A DNA stretch of 64,000 bases from Conservatibacter flavescens. Lineage in GTDB: Bacteria > Pseudomonadota > Gammaproteobacteria > Enterobacterales > Pasteurellaceae. The translations under genes were made by a program, and so were the position numbers. The stretch's first letter is position 1. Each line of letters begins with the position of its first letter. The stretch covers positions 1-64,000 of the forward strand of contig NZ_PHHA01000010.1 of the NCBI RefSeq assembly GCF_002795425.1. Direction: 5' to 3'. Below, piece after piece: positions 35,589-43,970 of the stretch. The notes beneath the pieces were generated by a model. The model searched no databases, was not told the origin of the DNA, and saw only the letters and a list, made by a program, of their open reading frames with translations.

Positions 35589-36041
35589 ATGAAATTCAAA
35601 ACCATACTAGCAACGACACTACTGGCGAGTCTATTAGCCGCCTGCAGTACCACATCTAAAAGTCAATTAGAAGAAGCTAATCGCAAAGTAGCTATAGGCT
35701 TCTATCAAGATGTGTTTATCAATAAAAATATTGATGCTGTCAGCAAATATATTGGTGAAACCTATATTCAACATAATCCTAGTTTACCTGATGGACGTGA
35801 TATATTAATTGAGAGCCTTGCTCAACGCTTTCAACAAGAGCCGGAGCGCAGCAATCAAATCCTTCGGACTGCGGTTGAAGGTGACTTAGTGTGGTTACAT
35901 GCTTTAGCTAAGAAAAACCCACAAGATCGCGGGCGAGTCCTCGTCGATATTTATCGAATCAAAGACGGAAAAATTGTTGAACATTGGGATGTTATCCAGG
36001 CTATCCCTGAAAAAAGTGCGAATAACAATACGATGTATTAA
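35589..36041 (+). CDS. SnoaL/NTF2-like lipoprotein
   Basis: Predicted lipoprotein of 150 residues: signal peptide with lipobox LLAAC (cysteine at about residue 19), then a single SnoaL-like (NTF2 fold) domain. Visible blocks are VAIGFYQDVFINKNIDAVSK, YIQHNPSLPDGRD and the C-terminal IYRIKDGKIVEHWDVIQAIP. The family includes isomerases, hydrolases and binding proteins, and the catalytic role cannot be told. The next gene is a clear paralogue without the lipobox. GAGGAAAC precedes the ATG. Confidence 0.75.
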   Translation: MKFKTILATTLLASLLAACSTTSKSQLEEANRKVAIGFYQDVFINKNIDAVSKYIGETYIQHNPSLPDGRDILIESLAQRFQQEPERSNQILRTAVEGDLVWLHALAKKNPQDRGRVLVDIYRIKDGKIVEHWDVIQAIPEKSANNNTMY

Positions 36042-36064
36042 TCTATTAATTAAAAGGAAACACA

Positions 36065-36547
36065 ATGAAAAAAACACTTCTAGCCCTAATGCTGGGCCTA
36101 TCACTTGCAACATCTGTTCAAGCAACAACATCTGCTGAGCCAACTCAAACACAGGTTAGTCAAGCACAATTAGAGCGCAATAAAGCAAATGTTTTAGCAT
36201 TTTATGAGATGACGTTTAATCAGCATAAAGTACAAGAAGCCACCGATCTTTATATCGGCAAAGAATACTTACAACATAATCCAACCGTAGCCGATGGTGG
36301 ACAAGCTTTTGTGGACGCATTTGCGCCATTTTTAAAAGAACACCCACAATCTCGCGCAGAAATCAAACGCGTTATGGCTGATGGCGATTTAGTAATGGTG
36401 CATGTACATAGTAAACTGGACGATAACGATCGCGGTGAAGCTGTTGTTGACATTTTCCGTTTGGATAATGATGGGAAAATTGTGGAACACTGGGATGTTA
36501 TCCAAGCGGTACCAGAGAAAACAGTGAGCGGACGCTCAATGTTCTAA
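36065..36547 (+). CDS. SnoaL/NTF2-like secreted protein, paralogue of the preceding gene
   Basis: Secreted protein of 160 residues with a cleavable signal peptide (MKKTLLALMLGLSLATSVQA) and no cysteine. It has the same SnoaL-like domain as its neighbour: VLAFYEMTFNQHKVQEATDL, YLQHNPTVADGGQ, RGEAVVDIFRLDNDGKIVE, then HWDVIQAVPEK. The 23-base gap, the AAAGGAAAC ribosome site and a shared terminator indicate one operon. One copy is anchored in a membrane and the other free in the periplasm, which suggests related but divided tasks. Function unknown. Confidence 0.75.
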   Translation: MKKTLLALMLGLSLATSVQATTSAEPTQTQVSQAQLERNKANVLAFYEMTFNQHKVQEATDLYIGKEYLQHNPTVADGGQAFVDAFAPFLKEHPQSRAEIKRVMADGDLVMVHVHSKLDDNDRGEAVVDIFRLDNDGKIVEHWDVIQAVPEKTVSGRSMF

Positions 36548-36556
36548 TCAAGAAAA

Positions 36557-36596
36557 ATAAGCGGAGCTGCAAAATAGCTTGCAAATCTCCGCTTAT
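36557..36596. terminator. Terminator between the SnoaL pair and the phytase-like gene
   Basis: ATAAGCGGAG (36557-36566) pairs perfectly with CTCCGCTTAT (36587-36596); a smaller TGCAA/TTGCA stem can form inside the loop. The flanking genes converge on it. Confidence 0.8.
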
Positions 36597-36618
36597 ATCA
36601 ACATCAAACCTTATCTTG

Positions 36619-37974
36619 TTACTTTAATTGAAGTAGCGATTCCACATTCAATAAAATCAATTCGTTATCATCAGCTTTGTTCGGTTCGCGACTACTTGAA
36701 TAAGGTAAATTATTGTCGTTCCCTACAATAATGTGTTTATCATCAACAAGATCCACATTTTCAATCGTGAAGAATGGAAACTTAAACACTCCTTCACTGA
36801 GTGGCTTTTGCGCGATTTTATTCGGGTCTTGGATATTTAATAAATCAATATAACCCAATTTTTCTACGCTTTGTCCAACATTACTACGATCAAATTTAAT
36901 CAGATAAACTCGCTTAAACTCAGGTAAGTTACTAAAACAAGTTGTTGAATCCGCAGATTTATCTTGGCAAGCATATTCACGCACACCTTCACCATTATCA
37001 CGCTCAATAACCAATGCCCGATTTTCATCAATCATATTGAAATCACCAATGGCATTGCCATTTTTTTCCAACGGATATTGCCAAAAATGCCCCGTCCATT
37101 TTTTATCTGCAATATCAAATTCTAAGATACGCAAATACTCTTGGTTATTGTTATTTTCATAATGATTGGCGGTGTTATCCCATAACGGCCCTTCGAGTAA
37201 AGGATATAATTTACTTCCATCAATTGAAGCTGCCATGCCCTCAAATCCCTTAGAACGCTTAACTTCAAAGGAAATTTTCTCTGTTGGGGTAGCTTGGGTT
37301 TTTAGGCGATAATGATCAGGTGAATGAACCACTTTACCGTCTACCTCTGTCTGAAACACATTTAACACTTTGCCTTTGAGATCAGTTTGAATTAAATAGG
37401 GTCCAAATTCTTCCCCAATCCAAATATTATCATCAATAATTTGGAAACTTTCCGGATCAAAATCTGCACCGGTTAAATAGCGCTGCTCAGTAGATTCATG
37501 AACAATATAAAATGGCACTTTTTTATCAGGATCATGTAAAAAAATCGTTTCTAAAGGTTCAAATTTATGGTTGTTAAAATCAATATTATAACGGGAGAGA
37601 TATAGCATAAAATCTGGGGAGTTGGCTTTGCTACCTGCGCCATTATCGGTTAATAACCAATAGCTCCCATCAGACATTTTCTTTATACCGGAATGTCCTT
37701 GAAGTGGCTGTCCGTTAAAAGGCAAAGCAACCCCTGTTGGACGCTTATCTGACGTCCCCTCTACACTACCTAACTTTTCAACACGCTCACTCGTTGTAAA
37801 CTTCCCTGCATGCTGCAAGACTTGTGGTGCATCTTTAGGGGCAGGAATAAAAGATTGAGCGGGTAAAATGGCATGTCCTGCAAGGGTCGCAGTATGTTCA
37901 GTCGCCATTGCATATAGCGGCAAGGAGAGAGATAAATAAAGAGCGGTCAGTTTTAGTTGCTTTTTCGCTATCAT
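36619..37974 (-). CDS. Secreted phytase-esterase-like protein (PF13449 type)
   Basis: Secreted protein of 451 residues with a signal peptide (MIAKKQLKLTALYLSLSLPL, ending YAMA). The rest resembles the 'esterase-like activity of phytase' beta-propeller family: SDGSYWLLTDNGAGSK, IWIGEEFGPYLIQTDLKGKV, SKGFEGMAASIDGSKLYPLL and VERDNGEGV. Proteins of this type act on phosphate or other esters in the periplasm, but the substrate is not established. The start is the ATG at 37974, preceded by AAAGGAAA. An upstream reading from 38079 adds a second hydrophobic stretch and is rejected. Confidence 0.75.
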   Translation of the reverse strand: MIAKKQLKLTALYLSLSLPLYAMATEHTATLAGHAILPAQSFIPAPKDAPQVLQHAGKFTTSERVEKLGSVEGTSDKRPTGVALPFNGQPLQGHSGIKKMSDGSYWLLTDNGAGSKANSPDFMLYLSRYNIDFNNHKFEPLETIFLHDPDKKVPFYIVHESTEQRYLTGADFDPESFQIIDDNIWIGEEFGPYLIQTDLKGKVLNVFQTEVDGKVVHSPDHYRLKTQATPTEKISFEVKRSKGFEGMAASIDGSKLYPLLEGPLWDNTANHYENNNNQEYLRILEFDIADKKWTGHFWQYPLEKNGNAIGDFNMIDENRALVIERDNGEGVREYACQDKSADSTTCFSNLPEFKRVYLIKFDRSNVGQSVEKLGYIDLLNIQDPNKIAQKPLSEGVFKFPFFTIENVDLVDDKHIIVGNDNNLPYSSSREPNKADDNELILLNVESLLQLK

Positions 37975-38053
37975 GAATTTTTCCTTTATAAAGTTTATTG
38001 AAGAAACTGACGATATTATAGAAAGGAAAAATGACAATTTAATGACAGCAATA

Positions 38054-38083
38054 CAAAGTGCGGTCAGATTTAACCGCACTTTG
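38054..38083. terminator. Inverted uptake-sequence hairpin after the autotransporter gene
   Basis: CAAAGTGCGGT (38054-38064) and ACCGCACTTTG (38073-38083) pair over 11 bases with an 8-base loop, 14 bases past the autotransporter stop. It separates it from the phytase-like gene that follows on the same strand. Confidence 0.8.
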
Positions 38084-38096
38084 GAAGAGGTCTAAC

Positions 38097-40370
38097 TTAC
38101 CAACTATAACGATAAACTAGCTGTATTTTATAAGGCTGATCTAACTTACTGCCACTGGTCACCGCACCTTCTAAACCTAGACGATGTTGCCCCATATTGG
38201 CATTCACCCCTAACACGCTTTCTACTCGGCTACCAGTTTCTGCTACTTCAAACGCATATTGGTTAACATGGACATAATTGGTATTAGTATAGGTTTTGGC
38301 TAAATTCACTTCTGCATAAGGTTGTAACTGCCAACCGGTAAAGTCAATGCCTTTCGCCACACGTACACCGACACGACCCGTATAAGCATTTAAACGCTCT
38401 TCATCGCTTTTACTAGATAACCCTGTCCAAGCAAATTGCACCTGTGGAGTGATTGTCCAGCCTGAACCTAAATGATGAATTCGACCGATTTCACTTGAGA
38501 GACTATAGCCATGATATTTACGTTCCCCTGTGCTACTTGATTTGCTATTTAAACGGGTATACTTCGCTATGTTATCCCAATAAAAACCGTTATTGCCTAA
38601 ATACGTGCCATATATCCCTGCGGAAAGGCCTTTTACTTTGCCTGAGCCATATTCACCTTTAAAATCGACATCTGAACGTCCATTGCTTACAAAAGCACCC
38701 ACGCGGACATTGTCGCTCACTGCTTTATCGGCACCAACTTGTAAGATATGTATATCTTGGTCAAAACCTGAAGCTTGGCTATTATGCGCAGTAGAAAGAG
38801 CGGTCAATTTATTGCGAGAATTCACATTACGTACCCAAACATTCCCTTTTTCACCCGTTTTTAACTCGCCTAAACGTTGGTGTAAACCCGATAAATCCCC
38901 TTGTGTCAATAAGAGCTGTGCTTGGCGTAATCCCACTAAAGCATTAGATTTTTCACTCAGCACCACTTGGCCGCTATCCGCTTGTGTTGGCGCTGTAGCT
39001 GGCCCTGTCGGGGTGGTTGGGGTAGCTGGTGTTATTGGGGTAGCTGGTGTTATTGGGGTAGCCGGTGTGTTGTCCACTATGGGCGGCGTTACAGGCTCTA
39101 CTACAGTATCTGTTGGGGTACTTGGTTTTTCTTCCTCTGTCACTGGCACTGGCTGTGAGCGTTCCCCCTCTCGGTTAGATAATAACCAATTTGTTCCCTC
39201 TTTCACTAAACGATAACGATAAGCCCCTGCATCAACATAGTCACGATTAAGTAAGCTAAATTGCGCCTGCCCTGTTTGAGTTTCAACCAATGTCACCTTA
39301 CCATTCGCGGCATTAGGTTCATTACCTGAATCCTTGATAGTTAACCCAAAATCCCCTGAATCTTTGCCCAATACGACTATTTTATCGGATTGTTGGTTTG
39401 CGAGATCGGTATTTAGAATAAATGTACCTGTGCCAGAAAGATCACCATAAATACGAAACACTTGGAGTTGCCCATTTTCCGATAGAAGTTGAACCGTTCC
39501 TTTATCCATCATTAAGTGATCGACTAAATTATCAGTATAACGATAATAAGGCACAATCCATGTTGAATTATTCAGTGACATATCTAACATAACTCTAGGA
39601 ATCGGCTCACCTCTAGAATTAGTTGTGTCAATATTCGTGTATCCTTTTAGTGTTGAATTATTTAAAACAAAATGCACATCAAGATTTTTAGAATGCCAAT
39701 CATCTTGCATAAGCGCTTGAGAAATCAATGTACTATTATGTATATTCAGGATTGTTTTATGTGCTTGGGCATTTTGTGAAGATGACAGTTTTAGAATCCT
39801 GTTTACATCGCTATTAGAATCATAAACATGAATCGTTGAAGGCTTGTCAGTTAACACCGAAAATAAGCCTCCAAAATCCATACCGCTTACATAAGAACTT
39901 TGTAATAACGTACTGTTTTTTACCTCTAACTTACCATTTTCAAGATAAAAAAGACTGACTTCTGGCAAAGCTCGAAATTTACTGTTTAAGACAATCGCAG
40001 AAGAATCTATCAATCCTAAAATATACCCCTTAGGCGGGGTATAGGCATAAAAATCACTCTCTTTAATCGTTAAGGTAGAATTATTTGCAGCAATCATACC
40101 TATTATAGAAGATGATAAATATCTATAATCAAATGAACTTTTATTTATCTCAAGATTACTATTAGTCACCGTAATAGGCTGCCTTGAAACTTGATCCCAT
40201 TCAAAATTACGATCTTCTAAATGCTCAAATTTACACTCCGATAGACTTGCTTGTTCTTGATTATTTATTTGGAATCCTTCGTTTGCACATTCTATGGCAT
40301 AAGTTGCTGACGAATAAAGCCCTGAGATAAACAGGACACTTGATAATACTGATAATTTAAATGCTTTCAT
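38097..40370 (-). CDS. Autotransporter (type V secretion) with beta-helix-like passenger
   Basis: Outer-membrane autotransporter of 757 residues. Signal peptide (ending TYA), then a passenger of about 370 residues built of short beta-rich units (for example NSNLEINKSSFDYRYLSSS, NSTLTIKESDFYAY, NGKLEVKNSTLLQS), as in pectin-lyase-fold passengers. A Pro/Thr-rich linker follows at about residues 405-470. The C-terminal AUTOTRNS beta-barrel (about 490-757) includes VRVGAFVSNGRSDVDFKG, GYSLSSEIGRIHHLGSGW and the terminal aromatic YRYSW. Two passenger cysteines near the N terminus (ECAN... and ...SECKFE) are unusual in this class. Target and function unknown. It has its own terminator. Confidence 0.85.
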   Translation of the reverse strand: MKAFKLSVLSSVLFISGLYSSATYAIECANEGFQINNQEQASLSECKFEHLEDRNFEWDQVSRQPITVTNSNLEINKSSFDYRYLSSSIIGMIAANNSTLTIKESDFYAYTPPKGYILGLIDSSAIVLNSKFRALPEVSLFYLENGKLEVKNSTLLQSSYVSGMDFGGLFSVLTDKPSTIHVYDSNSDVNRILKLSSSQNAQAHKTILNIHNSTLISQALMQDDWHSKNLDVHFVLNNSTLKGYTNIDTTNSRGEPIPRVMLDMSLNNSTWIVPYYRYTDNLVDHLMMDKGTVQLLSENGQLQVFRIYGDLSGTGTFILNTDLANQQSDKIVVLGKDSGDFGLTIKDSGNEPNAANGKVTLVETQTGQAQFSLLNRDYVDAGAYRYRLVKEGTNWLLSNREGERSQPVPVTEEEKPSTPTDTVVEPVTPPIVDNTPATPITPATPITPATPTTPTGPATAPTQADSGQVVLSEKSNALVGLRQAQLLLTQGDLSGLHQRLGELKTGEKGNVWVRNVNSRNKLTALSTAHNSQASGFDQDIHILQVGADKAVSDNVRVGAFVSNGRSDVDFKGEYGSGKVKGLSAGIYGTYLGNNGFYWDNIAKYTRLNSKSSSTGERKYHGYSLSSEIGRIHHLGSGWTITPQVQFAWTGLSSKSDEERLNAYTGRVGVRVAKGIDFTGWQLQPYAEVNLAKTYTNTNYVHVNQYAFEVAETGSRVESVLGVNANMGQHRLGLEGAVTSGSKLDQPYKIQLVYRYSW
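39010..39069 (-). repeat. 18-bp tandem repeats encoding the Pro/Thr-rich linker
   Basis: The unit GGGGTAGCTGGTGTTATT occurs twice perfectly (39019-39036, 39037-39054), with partial copies before (39010-39018) and after (39055-39069). On the coding strand it gives repeated PITPAT. The 18-base unit keeps the reading frame, so copy number changes would alter linker length only. Confidence 0.9.
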
Positions 40371-40466
40371 AAATTTCTACCAATCGAATAAACTAATAGT
40401 CATTTTACGCTAATATATTAAGAGAACAAATAAAAACTAATCATAAAAGTACCGCACTTTTATCAT

Positions 40467-40496
40467 AAAAAAGACCGCACTTTGGCGGTCTTTTTT
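40467..40496. terminator. Terminator of ilvC containing an uptake sequence
   Basis: AAAAAAGACCGC (40467-40478) pairs with GCGGTCTTTTTT (40485-40496) across six bases. It is a perfect 12-bp stem with A and U tracts on both sides, so it can work in both directions. Confidence 0.9.
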
Positions 40497-40506
40497 GCTT
40501 TACATT

Positions 40507-41982
40507 TTAATTTGAAGAAATACGCTTCATATCTGTCATATAACCACGTAACTCTTGCCCAATATATTCAATCGGGTGATTACGAATTGCATCGTTTACA
40601 TCACGTAAAACGATATTATCAATTTCAACGGTTGGCGTTGCTTCACCTAAATCACCTTTTTGTAAGGTTGGGATAATTTTTTCCGCAAGAATCGGGGTGG
40701 CAACATTAGAGAATAAATAGTTACCATATTCTGCCGTATCTGAAATCACCACGTTCATTTCATATAAACGTTTACGAGCAATAGTATTTGCAATTAATGG
40801 TAATTCATGTAGTGACTCATAATATGCGGATTCCTCGTAAATACCACTTGCAACCATCGTATCAAAGGCGAGTTCTACACCAGCTTTCACCATTGCGACC
40901 ATTAATACACCATTGTCAAAATATTCTTGTTCAGAAATTTTGCCTTCGTATTTTGGTGCGTTTTCAAAAGCGGTTTTCCCTGTTGCTTCACGCCATGCTA
41001 ATAAGTTTTTATCACCATTTGCCCAGTCTTCCATCATGACACGAGAAAATTCACCGCTAATAATATCGTCCATGTGTTTTTCAAATAAGAACGCTAATTC
41101 TTCTTTGATTTGCTCAGAAAGTTCAAACGCTCGTAATTTAGCCGAATTCGATAAACGATCCATCATTAAAGTAATACCGCCTTGTTTTAGGGCTTCAGTG
41201 ATGGTCTCCCAACCGAATTGGATTAATTTACCTGCATAGGCTGGATCTTTTCCGTCTTTCACTAATTTGTCATAACATACAATTGAACCAGCTTGTAACA
41301 TACCGCATAAAATGGTTTGTTCACCCATTAAATCTGATTTTACTTCTGCTACAAAAGAGGATTCTAATACGCCAGCACGATGACCACCAGTTGCTGCCGC
41401 CCATGCTTTAGCAATGGCTAAACCTTCCCCTTGAGGATCGTTTTCAGGATGTACTGCGATTAATGTTGGCACCCCAAATCCGCGCTTGTATTCTTCACGC
41501 ACTTCAGTACCTGGACATTTTGGCGCAACCATCACCACAGTAATATCTTTACGGATTTGCTCACCCACTTCGACAATATTTAACCCATGTGAATAACCTA
41601 AAGCAGCACCTTGTTTCATTAATGGCATAACATCTGCAACCACTTTTGAATGTTGTTTATCTGGCGTTAAATTGATCACTAAGTCAGCTGTTGGGATTAA
41701 CTCTTGATAGGTTCCCACAACGAATCCATTTTCTGTCCCACGTTTGAAAGAATCACGCTTTTCCGCAATGGCTTCTGCACGCAAAGCATAGCTCACATCC
41801 AAACCTGAATCACGCATGTTTAAACCTTGATTGAGACCTTGCGCGCCACAACCCACGATAACGATTTTTTTCCCTTTTAAGAAATTTGCTTCATCTGCAA
41901 ATTCCGCACGATCCATAAAACGACAGCGTCCCAACTGATCTAACTGTTGGCGTAAATTAAGTGTATTGAAATAGTTTGACAT
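40507..41982 (-). CDS. ilvC: Ketol-acid reductoisomerase IlvC
   Basis: Class II (long) NADPH-dependent enzyme of 491 residues. It converts acetolactate or acetohydroxybutyrate to the dihydroxy acids, the second step of valine, isoleucine and leucine synthesis. The Rossmann motif [16 protein letters not shown] is at about residues 37-52; two KARI domains follow ([56 protein letters not shown]). The start is the ATG at 41982 ([14 protein letters not shown]), preceded by AGAGGATT and matching E. coli. An upstream in-frame ATG (42099) lies in the ilvY/ilvC control region and is rejected. Confidence 0.97.
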   Translation of the reverse strand: MSNYFNTLNLRQQLDQLGRCRFMDRAEFADEANFLKGKKIVIVGCGAQGLNQGLNMRDSGLDVSYALRAEAIAEKRDSFKRGTENGFVVGTYQELIPTADLVINLTPDKQHSKVVADVMPLMKQGAALGYSHGLNIVEVGEQIRKDITVVMVAPKCPGTEVREEYKRGFGVPTLIAVHPENDPQGEGLAIAKAWAAATGGHRAGVLESSFVAEVKSDLMGEQTILCGMLQAGSIVCYDKLVKDGKDPAYAGKLIQFGWETITEALKQGGITLMMDRLSNSAKLRAFELSEQIKEELAFLFEKHMDDIISGEFSRVMMEDWANGDKNLLAWREATGKTAFENAPKYEGKISEQEYFDNGVLMVAMVKAGVELAFDTMVASGIYEESAYYESLHELPLIANTIARKRLYEMNVVISDTAEYGNYLFSNVATPILAEKIIPTLQKGDLGEATPTVEIDNIVLRDVNDAIRNHPIEYIGQELRGYMTDMKRISSN

Positions 41983-42031
41983 TGTTAATCCTCTAATAGG
42001 GTCTGTTGACATTTGTTTATTTAATATGAGC

Positions 42032-42096
42032 ATTATAGTCTTTTTTTGTATTGCGTAAATTGATATTATTAAAACCAAGTATTGCAAAAAACGCAA
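42032..42096. promoter_or_regulatory. ilvC promoter and candidate IlvY operators
   Basis: For ilvC (minus) a perfect -10 TATAAT lies at 42032-42037 and a weak -35 TTTACG at 42054-42059 (16-base spacer). A weak -35 fits a gene needing an activator. TTGC (42082-42085) / GCAA (42093-42096) form a LysR-type dyad with the T-N11-A pattern, and TTGCGT (42051-42056) overlapping the -35 is a second half-site, facing ACGCAA (42091-42096). In E. coli IlvY with acetolactate activates ilvC from tandem operators in the same place. Confidence 0.6.
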
Positions 42097-42120
42097 CATT
42101 ATATCATGAGGTTATTCATT

Positions 42121-42996
42121 ATGCAGTTTAATGATCTAAAACTGTTCTTACATCTTGCTCAGTCCCAAAATTTCAGTAAGAGCGCGGTACAAAATCATAT
42201 GTCTCCCTCCACCCTTTCCCGTCAGGTTCAACGTATGGAAGAGGAATTGGGGCGCCCTTTATTCTTTCGAGATAACCGACAGGTATTATTAACGGAAACA
42301 GGCGAAAAGTTTCTGCGCTTTGCTCAACAACAGTGGCAACAATGGACATATTTCAAACAAGAATTACTCGATGAACAACATACATTGAGTGGAGAATTAC
42401 GCTTATTTTGCTCAGTGACGGCCGCTTATAGCCATTTACCGCAAATTCTCGAAAAATTTCGCCGCCGCTATCCCCAAGTCGAAATTAAACTGACCACCGG
42501 CGATCCTGCTCTCGCCGTATCTCATATAGAAACAGAGCAATCTGATTTAGCCCTTGCAGGAAGTCCTTTGCACATACCAAACACATTAGATTTTCATCCG
42601 ATTGATAATCTAAATTTATCACTAATTGCGCCTCGAGTGGCTTGTGTTTCAACACAATTACTCCAAGAAAACCCTATAGATTGGTCAAAAATCCCGTTTA
42701 TTTTGCCTGTCGAAGGCCCAGCTAGACAACGTATTGATCAATGGTTTCGCCATCAAAAAATTAAACACCCACAAATCTACGCAACCGTATCCGGCCATGA
42801 AGGAATAGTGCCAATGGTCGCTCTCGGCTGTGGCTTAGCCTTGTTACCTGATGTGGTTATTCGACATAGCCCAATGAATACTCAAGTCTCTTATTTACAT
42901 CTCGAAACCCCGATTGCGCCTATAGAACTTGGGGTATGTGTACAAAAAAAACGTCTCGATCAGCCTCTTATTCAAGCTTTTTGGCAAATGTTATAA
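42121..42996 (+). CDS. ilvY: LysR-type activator of ilvC, IlvY
   Basis: LysR-family regulator of 291 residues. The N-terminal helix-turn-helix covers about residues 4-62 (DLKLFLHLAQSQNFSKSA, MSPSTLSRQVQRMEEELG), followed by the inducer-binding domain with LFCSVTAAYSHLPQIL, YPQVEIKLTTGDPA and VALGCGLALLPDVV. These blocks follow E. coli IlvY closely, and the gene is divergent from ilvC as in E. coli. The start is the ATG at 42121 with ATGAGG upstream; an in-frame ATG at 42106 and a longer reading from 42082 add no family residues. Confidence 0.94.
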   Translation: MQFNDLKLFLHLAQSQNFSKSAVQNHMSPSTLSRQVQRMEEELGRPLFFRDNRQVLLTETGEKFLRFAQQQWQQWTYFKQELLDEQHTLSGELRLFCSVTAAYSHLPQILEKFRRRYPQVEIKLTTGDPALAVSHIETEQSDLALAGSPLHIPNTLDFHPIDNLNLSLIAPRVACVSTQLLQENPIDWSKIPFILPVEGPARQRIDQWFRHQKIKHPQIYATVSGHEGIVPMVALGCGLALLPDVVIRHSPMNTQVSYLHLETPIAPIELGVCVQKKRLDQPLIQAFWQML

Positions 42997-43048
42997 CACC
43001 CCTCACCAAAAGTGCGGTACACTATGCTCAAGTTTTTGAGGGGGATGT

Positions 43049-43927
43049 ATGGTAAAAGGGATTGTAAGCTCACTGTGCGCTTCAATTTTATTCGGGTATT
43101 TATATTACTTTTCCACGTTGTTACAACCACTCAGTGGGGAGGACATTTTTGGTTATCGTATTATTCTTACGATACCCTTTGTTATCGCCGCTATTTTTGT
43201 CTTTAAACAAAAAAACATTTTTGTTCAACATCTTAAAAATATCCGTCAACGCCCTTGGTTAGCCCTCATTTACATGCTAAATAGCTTTTTAATGGGGTTC
43301 CAAATGTGGCTGTTTTTGTGGGCACCGAATAATGGTAGCGCCCTGAGTGCCTCTTTTGGTTATCTTTTGTTGCCTTTGGTGATGGTTGTTGCGGGACGGG
43401 TTTTATTTAAAGAACAAATTTCGACCATTAAGCTTATCGCGGTCTTAATTGCTGGTCTCGGGGTGATTTCAAACATTATCCTGAAAGGTGGCTTATCTTG
43501 GGAAAGTTTGGTGGTTTGTATCGGTTATACCTTATATTTTTCCTTGAGAAAACATTTTAAAATCTCCGATCTATCCAGTTTCTGTATTGAAATGTTACTC
43601 ATGCTACCAGTGTGTATTTATTTTGCTTGGCAAGTAGATATGCCTGCAATTTCCCAAATAAATGAGGATATTTATTATCTTCTCCCTTTATTAGGGCTAA
43701 TCAGCGGAACCGCCTTAATTACTTATGTATTAGCCAGTAGCATGCTGCCGATGAATCTACTGGGTTTATTAGGCTATACCGAAACAATTTTGATGGTAAT
43801 CGTCGCCTTTATGATTGGCGAAACCATTGATTCACAAAGTTATCCTTTATTTATTTGTTTAAGTATTGCCATGACTTTGATTATTGCGGACGGGATTTAT
43901 AAAACAAGACGGGGACGCCGGCTATAA
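43049..43927 (+). CDS. rarD: RarD-type EamA family transporter
   Basis: Inner-membrane protein of 292 residues with ten hydrophobic helices, RarD subgroup of the EamA drug/metabolite transporters. It has the hallmark start MVKGIVSSLCASILFGYLYY, then FGYRIILTIPFV, LFLWAPNNGSALSASFGYLL and LLGLLGYTETILMVIVAF. The substrate is unknown; the name reflects chloramphenicol sensitivity in E. coli. An uptake sequence and GAGGGGG precede the start. It is a single gene facing yjgR. Confidence 0.88.
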   Translation: MVKGIVSSLCASILFGYLYYFSTLLQPLSGEDIFGYRIILTIPFVIAAIFVFKQKNIFVQHLKNIRQRPWLALIYMLNSFLMGFQMWLFLWAPNNGSALSASFGYLLLPLVMVVAGRVLFKEQISTIKLIAVLIAGLGVISNIILKGGLSWESLVVCIGYTLYFSLRKHFKISDLSSFCIEMLLMLPVCIYFAWQVDMPAISQINEDIYYLLPLLGLISGTALITYVLASSMLPMNLLGLLGYTETILMVIVAFMIGETIDSQSYPLFICLSIAMTLIIADGIYKTRRGRRL

Positions 43928-43970
43928 ATTAACCCCCCGTCATTATCCATGCTGATTCAATACATCAGCC

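Noticed and set aside
38593-39216. 207-residue open frame opposite the autotransporter gene
   Set aside because: It is the antisense of the Pro/Thr-rich linker repeats and barrel start, with no sensible start region; the autotransporter frame is clearly the real one.
41983-42099. 39-residue extension of ilvC
   Set aside because: It covers the -10 box and IlvY half-sites, and the family starts at [14 protein letters not shown].
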